Origin: CBDCWO01 sp965223405
Lineage (GTDB): Bacteria; Bacteroidota; Bacteroidia; Chitinophagales; Saprospiraceae
Reading direction: 5' to 3'
DNA length: 64,000 nt
Assembly (NCBI GenBank): GCA_965223405.1
Contig: CBDCWO010000006.1
Coordinates: 4,278,001-4,342,000, forward strand
Below the pieces are notes generated by a model. It saw nothing but the letters and a program-made list of their open reading frames with translations, ran no database searches and was not told the origin of the DNA. The position numbers were made by a program, and so were the translations under genes. Positions 26,885-36,400 of this stretch are shown here, piece after piece; the first letter of the stretch is position 1; the number at the start of each line of letters is the position of its first letter.

Positions 26885-28345
26885 TTAATAAGGAAAGTCT
26901 ATCTTGCCCATTTCAATATACACGGTTTTTAATTGAGTATAGTGTTGGATAGTGGCCAAACCATTTTCCCGCCCAATACCTGATTGTTTATATCCACCAA
27001 ACGGAATCTCCACCGGAGTAATGTTGTAATTGTTGACCCAGATGACACCGGCATTCAGCTGATTTACAACCCGGTGAGCCCGTTGTAAATTATTGGTAAA
27101 CACACCAGCTGACAAACCATACGGCGTATTATTTGCACGAGCGATCACATCCTGTTCTTCATTAAAACTCAGGACCGACATAACCGGACCAAATATTTCT
27201 TCATTGACTACCCGGCAATTGTCCTCTTGAACTTCAAAGATGGTCGGCTCAACAAATGAGCCTCCCGAAATCTCAGGATCGTCGGATTTATATTGATTTC
27301 CTCCACAGAGCAATTTTGCCCCTTCTTCAATGCCAATGGAGATGTAGCTTAACACTTTGTTCAGATGCTCTTCGCTAATCAGTGCACCTATCTGGGTTTG
27401 GGGAGCCTTTGGATTACCAATAATCAGTTTTTGAGTCTTTTCAATTAATCTTTCTAAAAATTGAGATTTGATCTTTTCATGCACATAAACCCGGGTTCCG
27501 TTAGAACAGACTTCTCCCTGCGTATAAAAATTGCCCAACATGGTACCATTCACAGCCTCTTCAATGTTGGCATCCTCAAAAATGATGATCGGTGACTTGC
27601 CTCCCAATTCGAGGGTAACCTGTTTGAGCGTTTCTGCGGCGGCAGCCATGACTTTTTTGCCGGTACCTACTTCACCGGTTAGGGAGACCTTTGCGATCTG
27701 AGAATGTCTGGTAAGTAATTTCCCTAATTCAGCATCTCCCTGCAATACATTAAAAACTCCGGGAGGAAGACCAGCCTCTGTATATATTTCCGCCAATTTT
27801 GGAGCAGTTAAAGGGGTTAATTCTGCCGGTTTGAAAATCATTACATTTCCACAAGCCAAAGCAGGTGCTGATTTCCAACAGGCAATTTGGATGGGATAGT
27901 TCCAGGCTCCGATTCCAGCACATATACCCAGTGGTTCGCGTCTGGTAAAGGCAAATGAATTGCCAAAATCAAAATGTTTTCCATGGATCGCAGGAGCAAT
28001 ACCAGCATAGTATTCGATCGCATCAGCTCCCGAAAGAATATCAACCTCTATTGCTTCGGCGATGGGTTTACCGGAATCCATAACTTCTAATTCCGCTAAC
28101 TCTTGATTTCTTTGACGCAGGATGTAGGCTGCCTTTTTCAGTATCCTGCCCCGGTCAGTTGCAGACATCTGAGACCACTCTAAAAAACCGGCTTGCGCTG
28201 CTTTGATGGCATACTCCAAATCCTCCTTCCCAGCGATTTGCACATCACATATTTTTTTTCCGGTCGCCGGATTATAGGTTGGGAATGTCTTGTTACTTAA
28301 TGAATCCCGGTATTGTCCGTTGTAATATAATTTTTGCAGCTCCAT
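26885..28345 (-). CDS. betB: Betaine aldehyde dehydrogenase
   Basis: A 486-residue NAD(P)-dependent aldehyde dehydrogenase, oxidising betaine aldehyde to glycine betaine in the second step of choline oxidation. Visible features are the cofactor segment FKPAELTPLTA, SLTGEVGTGK, the general-base motif LELGGKSP, the catalytic QGEVCSNG with Cys280, and the late NEEIFGPVMSV. BetB identity rests on these motifs plus its place 8 bp after betA. Other ALDH substrates cannot be fully excluded from sequence alone. The betA-betB order in the transcript suggests one operon. Confidence 0.93.
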   Translation of the reverse strand: MELQKLYYNGQYRDSLSNKTFPTYNPATGKKICDVQIAGKEDLEYAIKAAQAGFLEWSQMSATDRGRILKKAAYILRQRNQELAELEVMDSGKPIAEAIEVDILSGADAIEYYAGIAPAIHGKHFDFGNSFAFTRREPLGICAGIGAWNYPIQIACWKSAPALACGNVMIFKPAELTPLTAPKLAEIYTEAGLPPGVFNVLQGDAELGKLLTRHSQIAKVSLTGEVGTGKKVMAAAAETLKQVTLELGGKSPIIIFEDANIEEAVNGTMLGNFYTQGEVCSNGTRVYVHEKIKSQFLERLIEKTQKLIIGNPKAPQTQIGALISEEHLNKVLSYISIGIEEGAKLLCGGNQYKSDDPEISGGSFVEPTIFEVQEDNCRVVNEEIFGPVMSVLSFNEEQDVIARANNTPYGLSAGVFTNNLQRAHRVVNQLNAGVIWVNNYNITPVEIPFGGYKQSGIGRENGLATIQHYTQLKTVYIEMGKIDFPY

Positions 28346-28353
28346 GATACCAG

Positions 28354-29988
28354 TTATCTTTTATGCGTGTAAAAATCAACCTGCTCCGGTGGAAGCGGAG
28401 TATTTCCCAATATTTCATCTGCGGCCTTTTCACCGATCATCATCACCGGAGAATAAATGTTCCCATTAGTGATTAAAGGCATGACTGCGGCATCGGCCAA
28501 CCATAGGTTATTCACCCCGTGGACTTTTAATTTGGAATCTACAACGGACATGCTATCATAACCCATTTTACAAGTACAGCTTGGATGATAGGCGCTTTCT
28601 CCATCACGTGCTACAAAATCTAAAATCTCCTCATCACTTTGGACTGAATTTCCGGGGGATATCTCACGACCTCGAAATGCATCCATGGCTTTGGTCTCGA
28701 TTAATTTTCTGGAACAGCGAATGGCCTCGCACCATTCTCTGCGTTCCTGGGAAGTGGATAGATAGTTGAAGAGAATGCTGGGATGATCCAAAGGATCAGC
28801 AGACTTGATCTTTATCCTTCCCCTTACATCCGTATTCATGGGGCCAACGTGCAACTGAAAACCATGTCCTTCACTGGGAGCTGTTCCGTCATAGCGGATG
28901 GCCAGGGGAAGAAAATGGAATTGTAGATTGGGGTATTCAACTTCATTATTACTACGGATAAATCCTCCGGCTTCGAATTGATTTGAGGTGCCTATGCCTT
29001 TTCTGCGAAACAGCCAGTTAAACCCTATTAGAGGAGCTCGCCATGGACTTAACGCCGGGTAAAGGCTGATGGGCTTTTTGCATGCCCATTGTACATACAC
29101 TTCCAGATGATCCTGCAGATTTTCACCTACCCCAGGTAAGTCCTGAATCACATCAATGCCAAGTCTTTTTAACTCCGCTCCATTGCCTACTCCTGATAGC
29201 TGCAATAGTTGGGGCGAGTTGATGGCTCCTCCACAAAGAATAATCTCCTTGCCGGCTACCTTCACTTTTTTACCCCGTTGGATATATTCCACTCCGGACG
29301 CAGAGTTACCCTGGAATAGGATTTTGGTTGCCATTGCCATGGTCTTTACAACCAGGTTTTTTCTTTTTTTTACAGGGTGTATATAAGCTCTTGCTGCATT
29401 GAAACGTCTTCCTCTATATATCGTCTGATCGAATCTTCCGAATCCCTCTTGCTGATAGCCATTAACATCCTCTGTCAGCGGATATCCAGCTTCCTGCACT
29501 GATTTGAAAAATGCAGCAAACAAGGGATTCTTACATTCAGGAGTCGAAAGATGTAATGGCCCCTCATCTCCCCGATATTTATCCCCACCGATGAGCCGGT
29601 TTTCTACTTTTTTAAAATAGGGTAAACAATGAGAATAACTCCAGTTTTCCAAACCTTCGATTTTGGACCACTTCTGAAAATCCATTGCATTGCCCCGGAT
29701 CCAAATCATTCCATTGATGCTGCTGGATCCGCCAAGTACCTTTCCTCGTGGCTGAAAAATTTGTCGATTGTTCATAAAGGGTTCCGGATCAGATTGATAA
29801 GCCCAATTGTAGAATTTACCATTCAACGGGTAGCTTAAAGCAGCAGGCATATGTATCCTAAAGTCCCATGTATAGTCCGGCCTTCCTGCCTCCAATACCA
29901 AAACTTTGTGATTCGAATCATCACTCAGGCGGTTGGCCAATACGGAACCTGCTGAACCACCACCAATAATAATAAAATCGAAATTCAT
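28354..29988 (-). CDS. betA: Choline dehydrogenase (GMC oxidoreductase)
   Basis: A 544-residue GMC-family flavoprotein, oxidising choline to betaine aldehyde at the membrane or in the cytoplasm. It has the FAD Rossmann motif GGGSAGSVLANRLS, the GMC signatures PRGKVLGGSSSINGM and GAINSPQLLQLSG, and the C-terminal YHPSCTCKMG and LWLADAAVMP with the catalytic His region. It is followed at 8 bp by betB, which fixes the role. It is divergent from a TonB-dependent receptor across a 328-bp gap. No betI-type regulator is visible. Confidence 0.94.
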   Translation of the reverse strand: MNFDFIIIGGGSAGSVLANRLSDDSNHKVLVLEAGRPDYTWDFRIHMPAALSYPLNGKFYNWAYQSDPEPFMNNRQIFQPRGKVLGGSSSINGMIWIRGNAMDFQKWSKIEGLENWSYSHCLPYFKKVENRLIGGDKYRGDEGPLHLSTPECKNPLFAAFFKSVQEAGYPLTEDVNGYQQEGFGRFDQTIYRGRRFNAARAYIHPVKKRKNLVVKTMAMATKILFQGNSASGVEYIQRGKKVKVAGKEIILCGGAINSPQLLQLSGVGNGAELKRLGIDVIQDLPGVGENLQDHLEVYVQWACKKPISLYPALSPWRAPLIGFNWLFRRKGIGTSNQFEAGGFIRSNNEVEYPNLQFHFLPLAIRYDGTAPSEGHGFQLHVGPMNTDVRGRIKIKSADPLDHPSILFNYLSTSQERREWCEAIRCSRKLIETKAMDAFRGREISPGNSVQSDEEILDFVARDGESAYHPSCTCKMGYDSMSVVDSKLKVHGVNNLWLADAAVMPLITNGNIYSPVMMIGEKAADEILGNTPLPPEQVDFYTHKR

Positions 29989-30316
29989 ATTTTTCCGAAT
30001 TTTTATACTCTTCCGAAAATGTGAGTATTACTTTCGATTCAACAATCAGATATTATTTAAACAGTCTAATCTATTCTCATCATACTTTTTGAGGTGCGCC
30101 CCGTGGTGTTAAAGTGCTTAGGCAATTTGCCAGGTTTGATATCTGGATTCATGAAATTCGACAATTATTTGTCAATTCGAAAATAATAGACCTAAATATT
30201 TCCCTTTTTATTTGTGAGAATTTTTTCCCAACGACTAAATCTAATTGAATAGGAAACCAATTGACGGTTGTGTTGATTTTTATCTTATTTTAACGACAAA
30301 AATATACGAATAATAG
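29989..30316. other. Divergent intergenic region between betA and the TonB receptor
   Basis: A 328-bp gene-free gap between two divergent genes, so it must hold both promoters. I see no clear TAnnTTTG box. A dyad at about 30156-30182 has arms GACAA/TTGTC (30160-30164 and 30169-30173) with TTCGA/TCGAA outside it, and could be an operator for shared control. CCAG/CTGG arms lie just before it. No small ORF or RNA is recognised. Confidence 0.35.
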
Positions 30317-32389
30317 ATGAAGAGAATTATCCTCGTATCAGGGCTGTGGATATTTATATGCAACCTGGTATTTGGCTTTCAAGACTCACAGCAAAACAGT
30401 GAAACAGGGCGTGATACCCAGATTATTTTTGATGAGATAGTCATTACTGCTTCCCGGCACGAAGAACGCAAAGTTGATCGGCCGGAGTCGATTGCCACTC
30501 TCGATTCGGCAGGTATTTCTCTTCTTTCACCATCTTCTGCTCCAGATGTCCTGGCAATAATACCAGGTGTATGGATGCAAAAAACTAATCTTGGAGGAGG
30601 TTCGCCATTTATCAGAGGATTGACCGGTTACCAGACATTGATCTTGATAGATGGTATCCGGTTAAACAATTCCACCTTTCGGTCCGGACCTAACCAATAT
30701 CTCAATACCATTGACCCATATATTATCAGTAGGGTAGAAGTAGTCCGAGGGAGTGGGGCAGTGCAATATGGAAGTGATGCTATTGGAGGTACAATCAATA
30801 TCATGACCAAATCTCCGCGATTTGGAAATACCACTCCATCTCTAACCGGTAGATTGCATAGTAAGGTGTTGAGCAGCAATATGGAGTATGGGGGAAGAAC
30901 TGATTTGGAATATTTAAGTGAAAAAGTCTGGATGTATGGAGGCGTGAGTGGTAAAAATATGGGCAACCTCAAAGCCGGAGGTCAATTGGGTGTCTTATCT
31001 CCTACGGGCTATAAAGAAGGATCAGTCGATATCAAAGCAGCTGTTAAGATTGGTAAGAATGGAATTTTAACTGCTGGATTGCAATATTTAAGACAAACCG
31101 ATGTGCCGCTCTATCATAAATTAGTCAATGGGGATTTTGCAACCTATCTTTTTGACCCGCAGCAACGCCTGTTGAGTTATGTAAAATTTCACAGAACCTA
31201 TTCATCAAAGTACTTCAAAAATGTACGATGGATGTTGACCTATCAAAAATCTGACGAGCAACGAAAAAAGCAACGTTCCAGTGAATCAGAAATAGTTACC
31301 GACCATGATAACGTAGAAACACTGGGAGCGAGCATGGAAATTCATTCCCAGCCCATCTCATTTTGGAATATATCTACCACAATAGAATGGTATGTGGATT
31401 GGGTAAATAGTGCAACTCAAATCAAAGATGAGATGAATGGAGCACTTCAGAATATTAGAGGTTTATACCCTGACAATTCTTTTTATTCGAATTTTGCAAT
31501 TTCTTCTACTCATAACTTTTTATTTGGCCCATTGAAGATTTCACCTGGTTTGCGATTCAATCTGATACAATTAAAAGTAGAAGATCCAATATTTGGAGTC
31601 TCCAACTTGAAACCTACTGCATTGATTGGAAACTTAGGCCTAGTTTATCGGCTTAATCCAAATCTTAATTTTGTTGCCTCATTGGGAACAGGTTTTCGAG
31701 CTCCCAATATCAATGATGTTTCCAGCCTTGGGATAGCTGACTTTCGCTATGAAATACCCAACTATAATCTCAATCCGGAGAAATCGACACATTTTGATGT
31801 TGGAATTAAATCCCTGTTCGAAAAATTGGAATTATCACTGCAAGGTTATGTGATTAAATTACAGGGATTAATTGCCAACGTGCCTTATCTGTATAACGGG
31901 CAGGATTCCATTGAGGAATTACAAGTCTATCGAAGAACCAATATTAATGAAGCTATTCTCAAAGGTATCGAGATGGAATCCAGGTTGCAATTCGGCAGGC
32001 GATGGTTGGCATTTGGGAACCTTATTTATACTCATGGGCAAAATCAAAGTAAGGACGAACCGATGCGCAGGATCCCACCTTTTAATGGGCGATTTGGTAT
32101 TGGGCATCATTTAAAAAAAGTGATATTCAGAGTGGATTGGAATTTTGCAGGTAAACAAAACAGACTTTCCGGTGGAGATAAAAGTGACGATAGGATTGCG
32201 GAAGGCGGTACTCCGGGCTGGCAGGTTGTTAATCTGACCACGTCATTGGATATGGGTGGATTTCAAATTGGACTAGGTGCTCAGAACCTATTCGACCAAC
32301 CGTATAGAACACATGGTTCGGGTATAGATGCGGTAGGTCGAAGTATTTGGCTCTCCGTTCGCACCAATCTCTTTAATCTAAAGTTTTAG
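30317..32389 (+). CDS. TonB-dependent outer-membrane receptor
   Basis: A 690-residue outer-membrane receptor. Signal peptide (MKRIILVSGLWIFICNLVFG), a TonB box-like DEIVITASR segment near residues 43-51, a plug domain (ATLDSAGISLL, PGVWMQK, SPFIRGLTGYQTLILIDGI, VEVVRGSGAVQYGSDAIGG), and a 22-strand barrel ending in a C-terminal Phe after LSVRTNLFNL. There is no carboxypeptidase-like N-domain, so it is of the FepA/BtuB type, not SusC. Substrate unknown; divergence from betA makes a choline compound or a cofactor possible, as inference from position only. Confidence 0.9.
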   Translation: MKRIILVSGLWIFICNLVFGFQDSQQNSETGRDTQIIFDEIVITASRHEERKVDRPESIATLDSAGISLLSPSSAPDVLAIIPGVWMQKTNLGGGSPFIRGLTGYQTLILIDGIRLNNSTFRSGPNQYLNTIDPYIISRVEVVRGSGAVQYGSDAIGGTINIMTKSPRFGNTTPSLTGRLHSKVLSSNMEYGGRTDLEYLSEKVWMYGGVSGKNMGNLKAGGQLGVLSPTGYKEGSVDIKAAVKIGKNGILTAGLQYLRQTDVPLYHKLVNGDFATYLFDPQQRLLSYVKFHRTYSSKYFKNVRWMLTYQKSDEQRKKQRSSESEIVTDHDNVETLGASMEIHSQPISFWNISTTIEWYVDWVNSATQIKDEMNGALQNIRGLYPDNSFYSNFAISSTHNFLFGPLKISPGLRFNLIQLKVEDPIFGVSNLKPTALIGNLGLVYRLNPNLNFVASLGTGFRAPNINDVSSLGIADFRYEIPNYNLNPEKSTHFDVGIKSLFEKLELSLQGYVIKLQGLIANVPYLYNGQDSIEELQVYRRTNINEAILKGIEMESRLQFGRRWLAFGNLIYTHGQNQSKDEPMRRIPPFNGRFGIGHHLKKVIFRVDWNFAGKQNRLSGGDKSDDRIAEGGTPGWQVVNLTTSLDMGGFQIGLGAQNLFDQPYRTHGSGIDAVGRSIWLSVRTNLFNLKF

Positions 32390-33072
32390 TACTATTGGTA
32401 TAGTGAATAGTTTTGACCACCTAATTTTTGCACAAGACAAACCATATGGCAAATGCCATCCTGAAGTTAGTCTCCAAATGCTTTACCGAATGAAATAAAA
32501 AGGTCTATTGGGTTGGTGTTTCTTCAGGTCTCGCCATTACCGTATTAAGTTTTAAGGATGTTGTTTGATAATAAGCAGGTCTTTTTTGCTCGTTGAAACA
32601 ATGGATTACTTAAATGATAATTATAGTTAATTATAGCTTATAATACAATAATTTGAACTGGCACGTTTAGACATACCAATACATACCTTCATATTTAAGT
32701 GCAGAAAAGAGCTGTGCAAAAGAGAAGAATTATCCATAGTACGGTTTCCTTTTAAATTGTGTTTTTTATTGTTACCTATTAAATTTGAATAAAATATAAA
32801 TAGTAAAAAAAAATAGCGGCAGCTGTTGATTGCACCGTATAATTTATTAATATTTATATACAATAAAAAATCATATTATTTTGAATTCTAAATAATTATT
32901 AGGAAATTTAATGAGGCTGGACAAAAATATTCAAATACTACTTCCCATCTCTTCATGAGAAAGAATACATATTGGTATTACCAATTCACTAGTCTCATTA
33001 ATTCGAGCAAGCTATGTTTTGACATCCTAATTTTAAGTATTGAATGATTAATTTACTAAACATAAATGGCTT
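32390..33072. other. 683-bp intergenic region before susC
   Basis: An AT-rich region between the TonB receptor and the SusC gene. I see no convincing ORF in either direction: the frames are short, rich in Lys, Ile and Asn codons and look random. No tRNA or strong terminator is recognised. The last 150 bp should hold the SusC promoter, but no clean TAnnTTTG box was found. The length leaves room for a small regulatory RNA, as is common upstream of susCD, but nothing here proves one. Confidence 0.35.
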
Positions 33073-36000
33073 ATGAATGCTTTTTATAAAGATTATTTTC
33101 AAAATAGAAAATTATCTAAAAAACCAAAACTGGATTTATTACTTAAGGGATCCATTTTCTTATTATTACTTATAATAAGTGTAGGACTAACTGGGCAAAT
33201 TATGGTAAATGGCAAGGTTACCGGAGCTGGTGATGGTCTGGAGTTAATAGGAGTTAACATTGTCCTTAAAGGAACTAGCCAAGGTGCGATCACTGATGCT
33301 AGCGGGAATTATGAAATAAGTGTGCCTTCGGCAGAAAGCATTTTGATATTTTCCTATTTAGGATATCTGGATCAGGAAGTTACGGTAGGTAATCGGACGG
33401 TGATTGATGTGGTAATGGCTGCGGACGTAGCTCAATTGGATGAGGTTGTTGTTACTGGATATGGTGTACAAAAGAAAGCTAATCTATCCGGTGCTGTGGA
33501 CAACATTTCCGTGGAACAATTTGCCAGCAGACCGATTTCCAATTTATCTCAGGGATTGCAAGGAGCTTCACCAAATCTCAATATAGATTTTAATAGCGGA
33601 AGTCCGGGACAGGCTCCAAAAATTAATATCAGAGGTTTGACTTCTATTAATGGAGGGGAACCACTGGTCTTGATTGATGGCGTACCCTCAGATGCATCCG
33701 AACTCAATCGGATCGCACCTGAAGATGTAGCTAGTATTTCGGTACTAAAAGATGCTTCTTCAGCAGCCATATATGGAGCTAGGGCTGCATTTGGCGTAAT
33801 TCTGATCACCACTAAAACCGGCACCGGTGACGGAATTAATGTAAGTTACAATAACAATTTTTCGTTTGGCAAGCCGACGGTGTTGCCGGAAAAAATCACT
33901 GACCCTTATATTTTTCTGCGTGTCTCTGATATTGCCACCAATAACACTCCTTGGGATTATAACAATTACAACGATGAGAGGTATCTATGGGCCAAACAAC
34001 GTTCTGACAATCCAGGCTCTACGCCCGGTGTGAGAGAAAGTACTACGTCACCAGGTAGTTGGGAATATATGGGGAATCGAGATTGGACTTTATATTTTCT
34101 AAATGATTATACCAATTCTCATAATCACAACCTAAGTATAAGTGGAAAATCTGAAAAGACTCAATACTATCTTTCAGGGTCTTTCAACCGGCACAATGGA
34201 GCGTTGTCTCTAGCTGATGATTATTTCGATAGATCAGGATTTAGAGGTAAAGTAAATTTTCAAATATCTGAAAACCTGAGTATTGGCAACAACACCTACC
34301 TGACCACGACTAACCGTCTTGTGCCCAATGCTTTTGATATCAGAACATTGTACAATTTTTGGCCTACGGAATTCGATAAGAATCCGGATGGATCTTGGGC
34401 AAATACTGGCGTAGGAAGAGAAGCTGCTCAACTTACAGACGGTGGAACCTGGGATAATAAGTACAATAGTTTTCAAACTACATTCACTGGCGAACTTCAG
34501 GTGATTAAAGATTTACTACGGGTTAATGCTGACTTTACGACTCGTAGAGGAACCGGAAACCTAAATAGTTTTAATACCAAGTATCAAATTGGTTACGGGC
34601 CCAACGATATTAGAGAGGAAGGTAGTAATTCGGCGCGACGAAACAGCAGTGCAAGCAAGTATGACATATTTAATGTCTATGGAACCTTATTTAAGAATTT
34701 TGGTGGGATCCATGAATTTACTGCCATTGCCGGCTACAACCAGGAATATTTTAAGACTGAAAATATCAACATTTTTAGAGATGGGGTTATTTCGTCTTCA
34801 CTTCCGACTATTGCTTTGGCCACCGGCGATCCTCAAGTATCTGAATCTATTGCGGATTGGGCTGTTCGAGGTGCATTTTATCGTTTGAATTATACCTTAA
34901 AAGGGAAATATATTTTTGAACTGAACGGTCGTTACGATGGATCTTCTCGATTTCCGAAAGACAAGCGATTCGGGTTCTTCCCCTCCGCCTCGGTTGCTTG
35001 GAATCTTGGAAGAGAAGATTTTGTAGAATCAATGGGTTTATTTAGTTTGCTTAAATTAAGAGCCTCATACGGATCGCTTGGAAATCAATCAGTATCCAAT
35101 TACGGTTATATACCTAGTATTTCGGCCTCCACCGGTAATTATATTTTTGGTGATAAATTAGGACAACGGGTTATTCCTCCGTCTTTGGTATCAGCAAATT
35201 ATACCTGGGAAGATGTTACTTCTTATAATTTTGGATTGGATGTCGGTTTTTTTGATAACAGACTAATTGCCAATTTTGATGTTTATACCCGGGATACTAA
35301 AGGAATGCTAACACAAGGTAAGGATCTACCGGATGTGCTGGGAGCTTCTGAGCCAGCCGAAAATGCCGCAGATCTACGAACCAAAGGATGGGAATTGTCT
35401 CTGGAATATAGAAACTCGGTAGAAGTATTTGGCAAACCAATGTTCTTAAATACCAGACTTGTGTTGTCGGATAGCCGATCAAACATTACAAAATTTGACA
35501 ATCCCAATAATAATTTAACGCAATTCTATGTAGGCCAGGAATTGGGTGAAATTTGGGGGTTGACCAGTGATGGCTTGTTTCAATCCGAAAATGAAATTGC
35601 AGCTTTAGATGAAACCTCCCTTATTCCATGGGGTGCGTTGTCAATAGTTCCTGGATGGCCAAAATTTAGAGACCTGGATGGGAATGGAGCGATTGAAAAA
35701 GGATTGACCACTGACGATCCTAAGGATTTATCCGTAATTGGCAACTTTACTCCCCGTTATCGATTTGGAGTAAATCTGGGTGTAGACTACGGTGCCTTTG
35801 ATTTAAATGTTTTTGTCCAAGGTGTAGGTAAAAGAGATTATTATCCTCAGGATTATTTGTATTGGGGTTTTTACCAACAGCCTTATGCCGGAGGATATGA
35901 ACATATATTGGATTTCTACCGGGCATCAGATGATAGCGGAGGTCTCTCTCAACACTCTCAATCTTATATAGATGCGGGTTTGGCCAATGCCAATACAGAT

Positions 36001-36375
36001 TCGTACTACCCCATTTTACAGGCCTGGTTAGCAGATAGAAATTTGGGAGAACGAGTTGACCAATCCAAAGGTCTTGCGATTCCTCAAACCCGTTATTTAT
36101 TGAATGCCTCTTATCTCAGATTGAAAAATATAACCTTGGGTTATACCTTACCAACAGATCTGACTAGAAAGGTTAAAATATCAAGCGTAAGAATATTCAT
36201 TAGTGGTGAAAACATTGGTGAATTTTCCGGAGTTAATGACTTTTTCGATCCGGAGGCAATAAGTGACACAGATAATTTGTATGATCCTGGTTATTCTCCA
36301 GGAAGAGGTGAAGCCAAAGGGTATGCTTATCCCTTCCAAAGGCGATATTCTTTTGGATTAAGTGTTAACTTTTAA
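33073..36375 (+). CDS. SusC/RagA-type TonB-linked outer-membrane protein
   Basis: A 1100-residue SusC-type transporter. An unusually long, basic N-region (about 27 residues) precedes the signal segment (SIFLLLLIISVGLTGQ). A carboxypeptidase-like beta domain (GKVTGAGDGLELIGVNIVLKGTSQGAITDASGNY) follows, then the motif DEVVVTGYG, a plug with SVLKDASSAAIYGARAAFGVILITTK, and a long barrel. It pairs with the SusD protein 25 bp downstream to bind and import a polymer or oligomer. No enzyme for polysaccharide breakdown lies beside it; the neighbours are choline/betaine genes, so the substrate is open. Confidence 0.95.
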   Translation: MNAFYKDYFQNRKLSKKPKLDLLLKGSIFLLLLIISVGLTGQIMVNGKVTGAGDGLELIGVNIVLKGTSQGAITDASGNYEISVPSAESILIFSYLGYLDQEVTVGNRTVIDVVMAADVAQLDEVVVTGYGVQKKANLSGAVDNISVEQFASRPISNLSQGLQGASPNLNIDFNSGSPGQAPKINIRGLTSINGGEPLVLIDGVPSDASELNRIAPEDVASISVLKDASSAAIYGARAAFGVILITTKTGTGDGINVSYNNNFSFGKPTVLPEKITDPYIFLRVSDIATNNTPWDYNNYNDERYLWAKQRSDNPGSTPGVRESTTSPGSWEYMGNRDWTLYFLNDYTNSHNHNLSISGKSEKTQYYLSGSFNRHNGALSLADDYFDRSGFRGKVNFQISENLSIGNNTYLTTTNRLVPNAFDIRTLYNFWPTEFDKNPDGSWANTGVGREAAQLTDGGTWDNKYNSFQTTFTGELQVIKDLLRVNADFTTRRGTGNLNSFNTKYQIGYGPNDIREEGSNSARRNSSASKYDIFNVYGTLFKNFGGIHEFTAIAGYNQEYFKTENINIFRDGVISSSLPTIALATGDPQVSESIADWAVRGAFYRLNYTLKGKYIFELNGRYDGSSRFPKDKRFGFFPSASVAWNLGREDFVESMGLFSLLKLRASYGSLGNQSVSNYGYIPSISASTGNYIFGDKLGQRVIPPSLVSANYTWEDVTSYNFGLDVGFFDNRLIANFDVYTRDTKGMLTQGKDLPDVLGASEPAENAADLRTKGWELSLEYRNSVEVFGKPMFLNTRLVLSDSRSNITKFDNPNNNLTQFYVGQELGEIWGLTSDGLFQSENEIAALDETSLIPWGALSIVPGWPKFRDLDGNGAIEKGLTTDDPKDLSVIGNFTPRYRFGVNLGVDYGAFDLNVFVQGVGKRDYYPQDYLYWGFYQQPYAGGYEHILDFYRASDDSGGLSQHSQSYIDAGLANANTDSYYPILQAWLADRNLGERVDQSKGLAIPQTRYLLNASYLRLKNITLGYTLPTDLTRKVKISSVRIFISGENIGEFSGVNDFFDPEAISDTDNLYDPGYSPGRGEAKGYAYPFQRRYSFGLSVNF

Positions 36376-36400
36376 TGGTAATTTTTAAAGTTTAAGAATC

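Noticed and set aside
32627..32863. Minus-strand ORF of 78 residues upstream of susC
   Set aside because: Low-complexity, AT-driven composition without motifs; overlaps the likely control region of susC.
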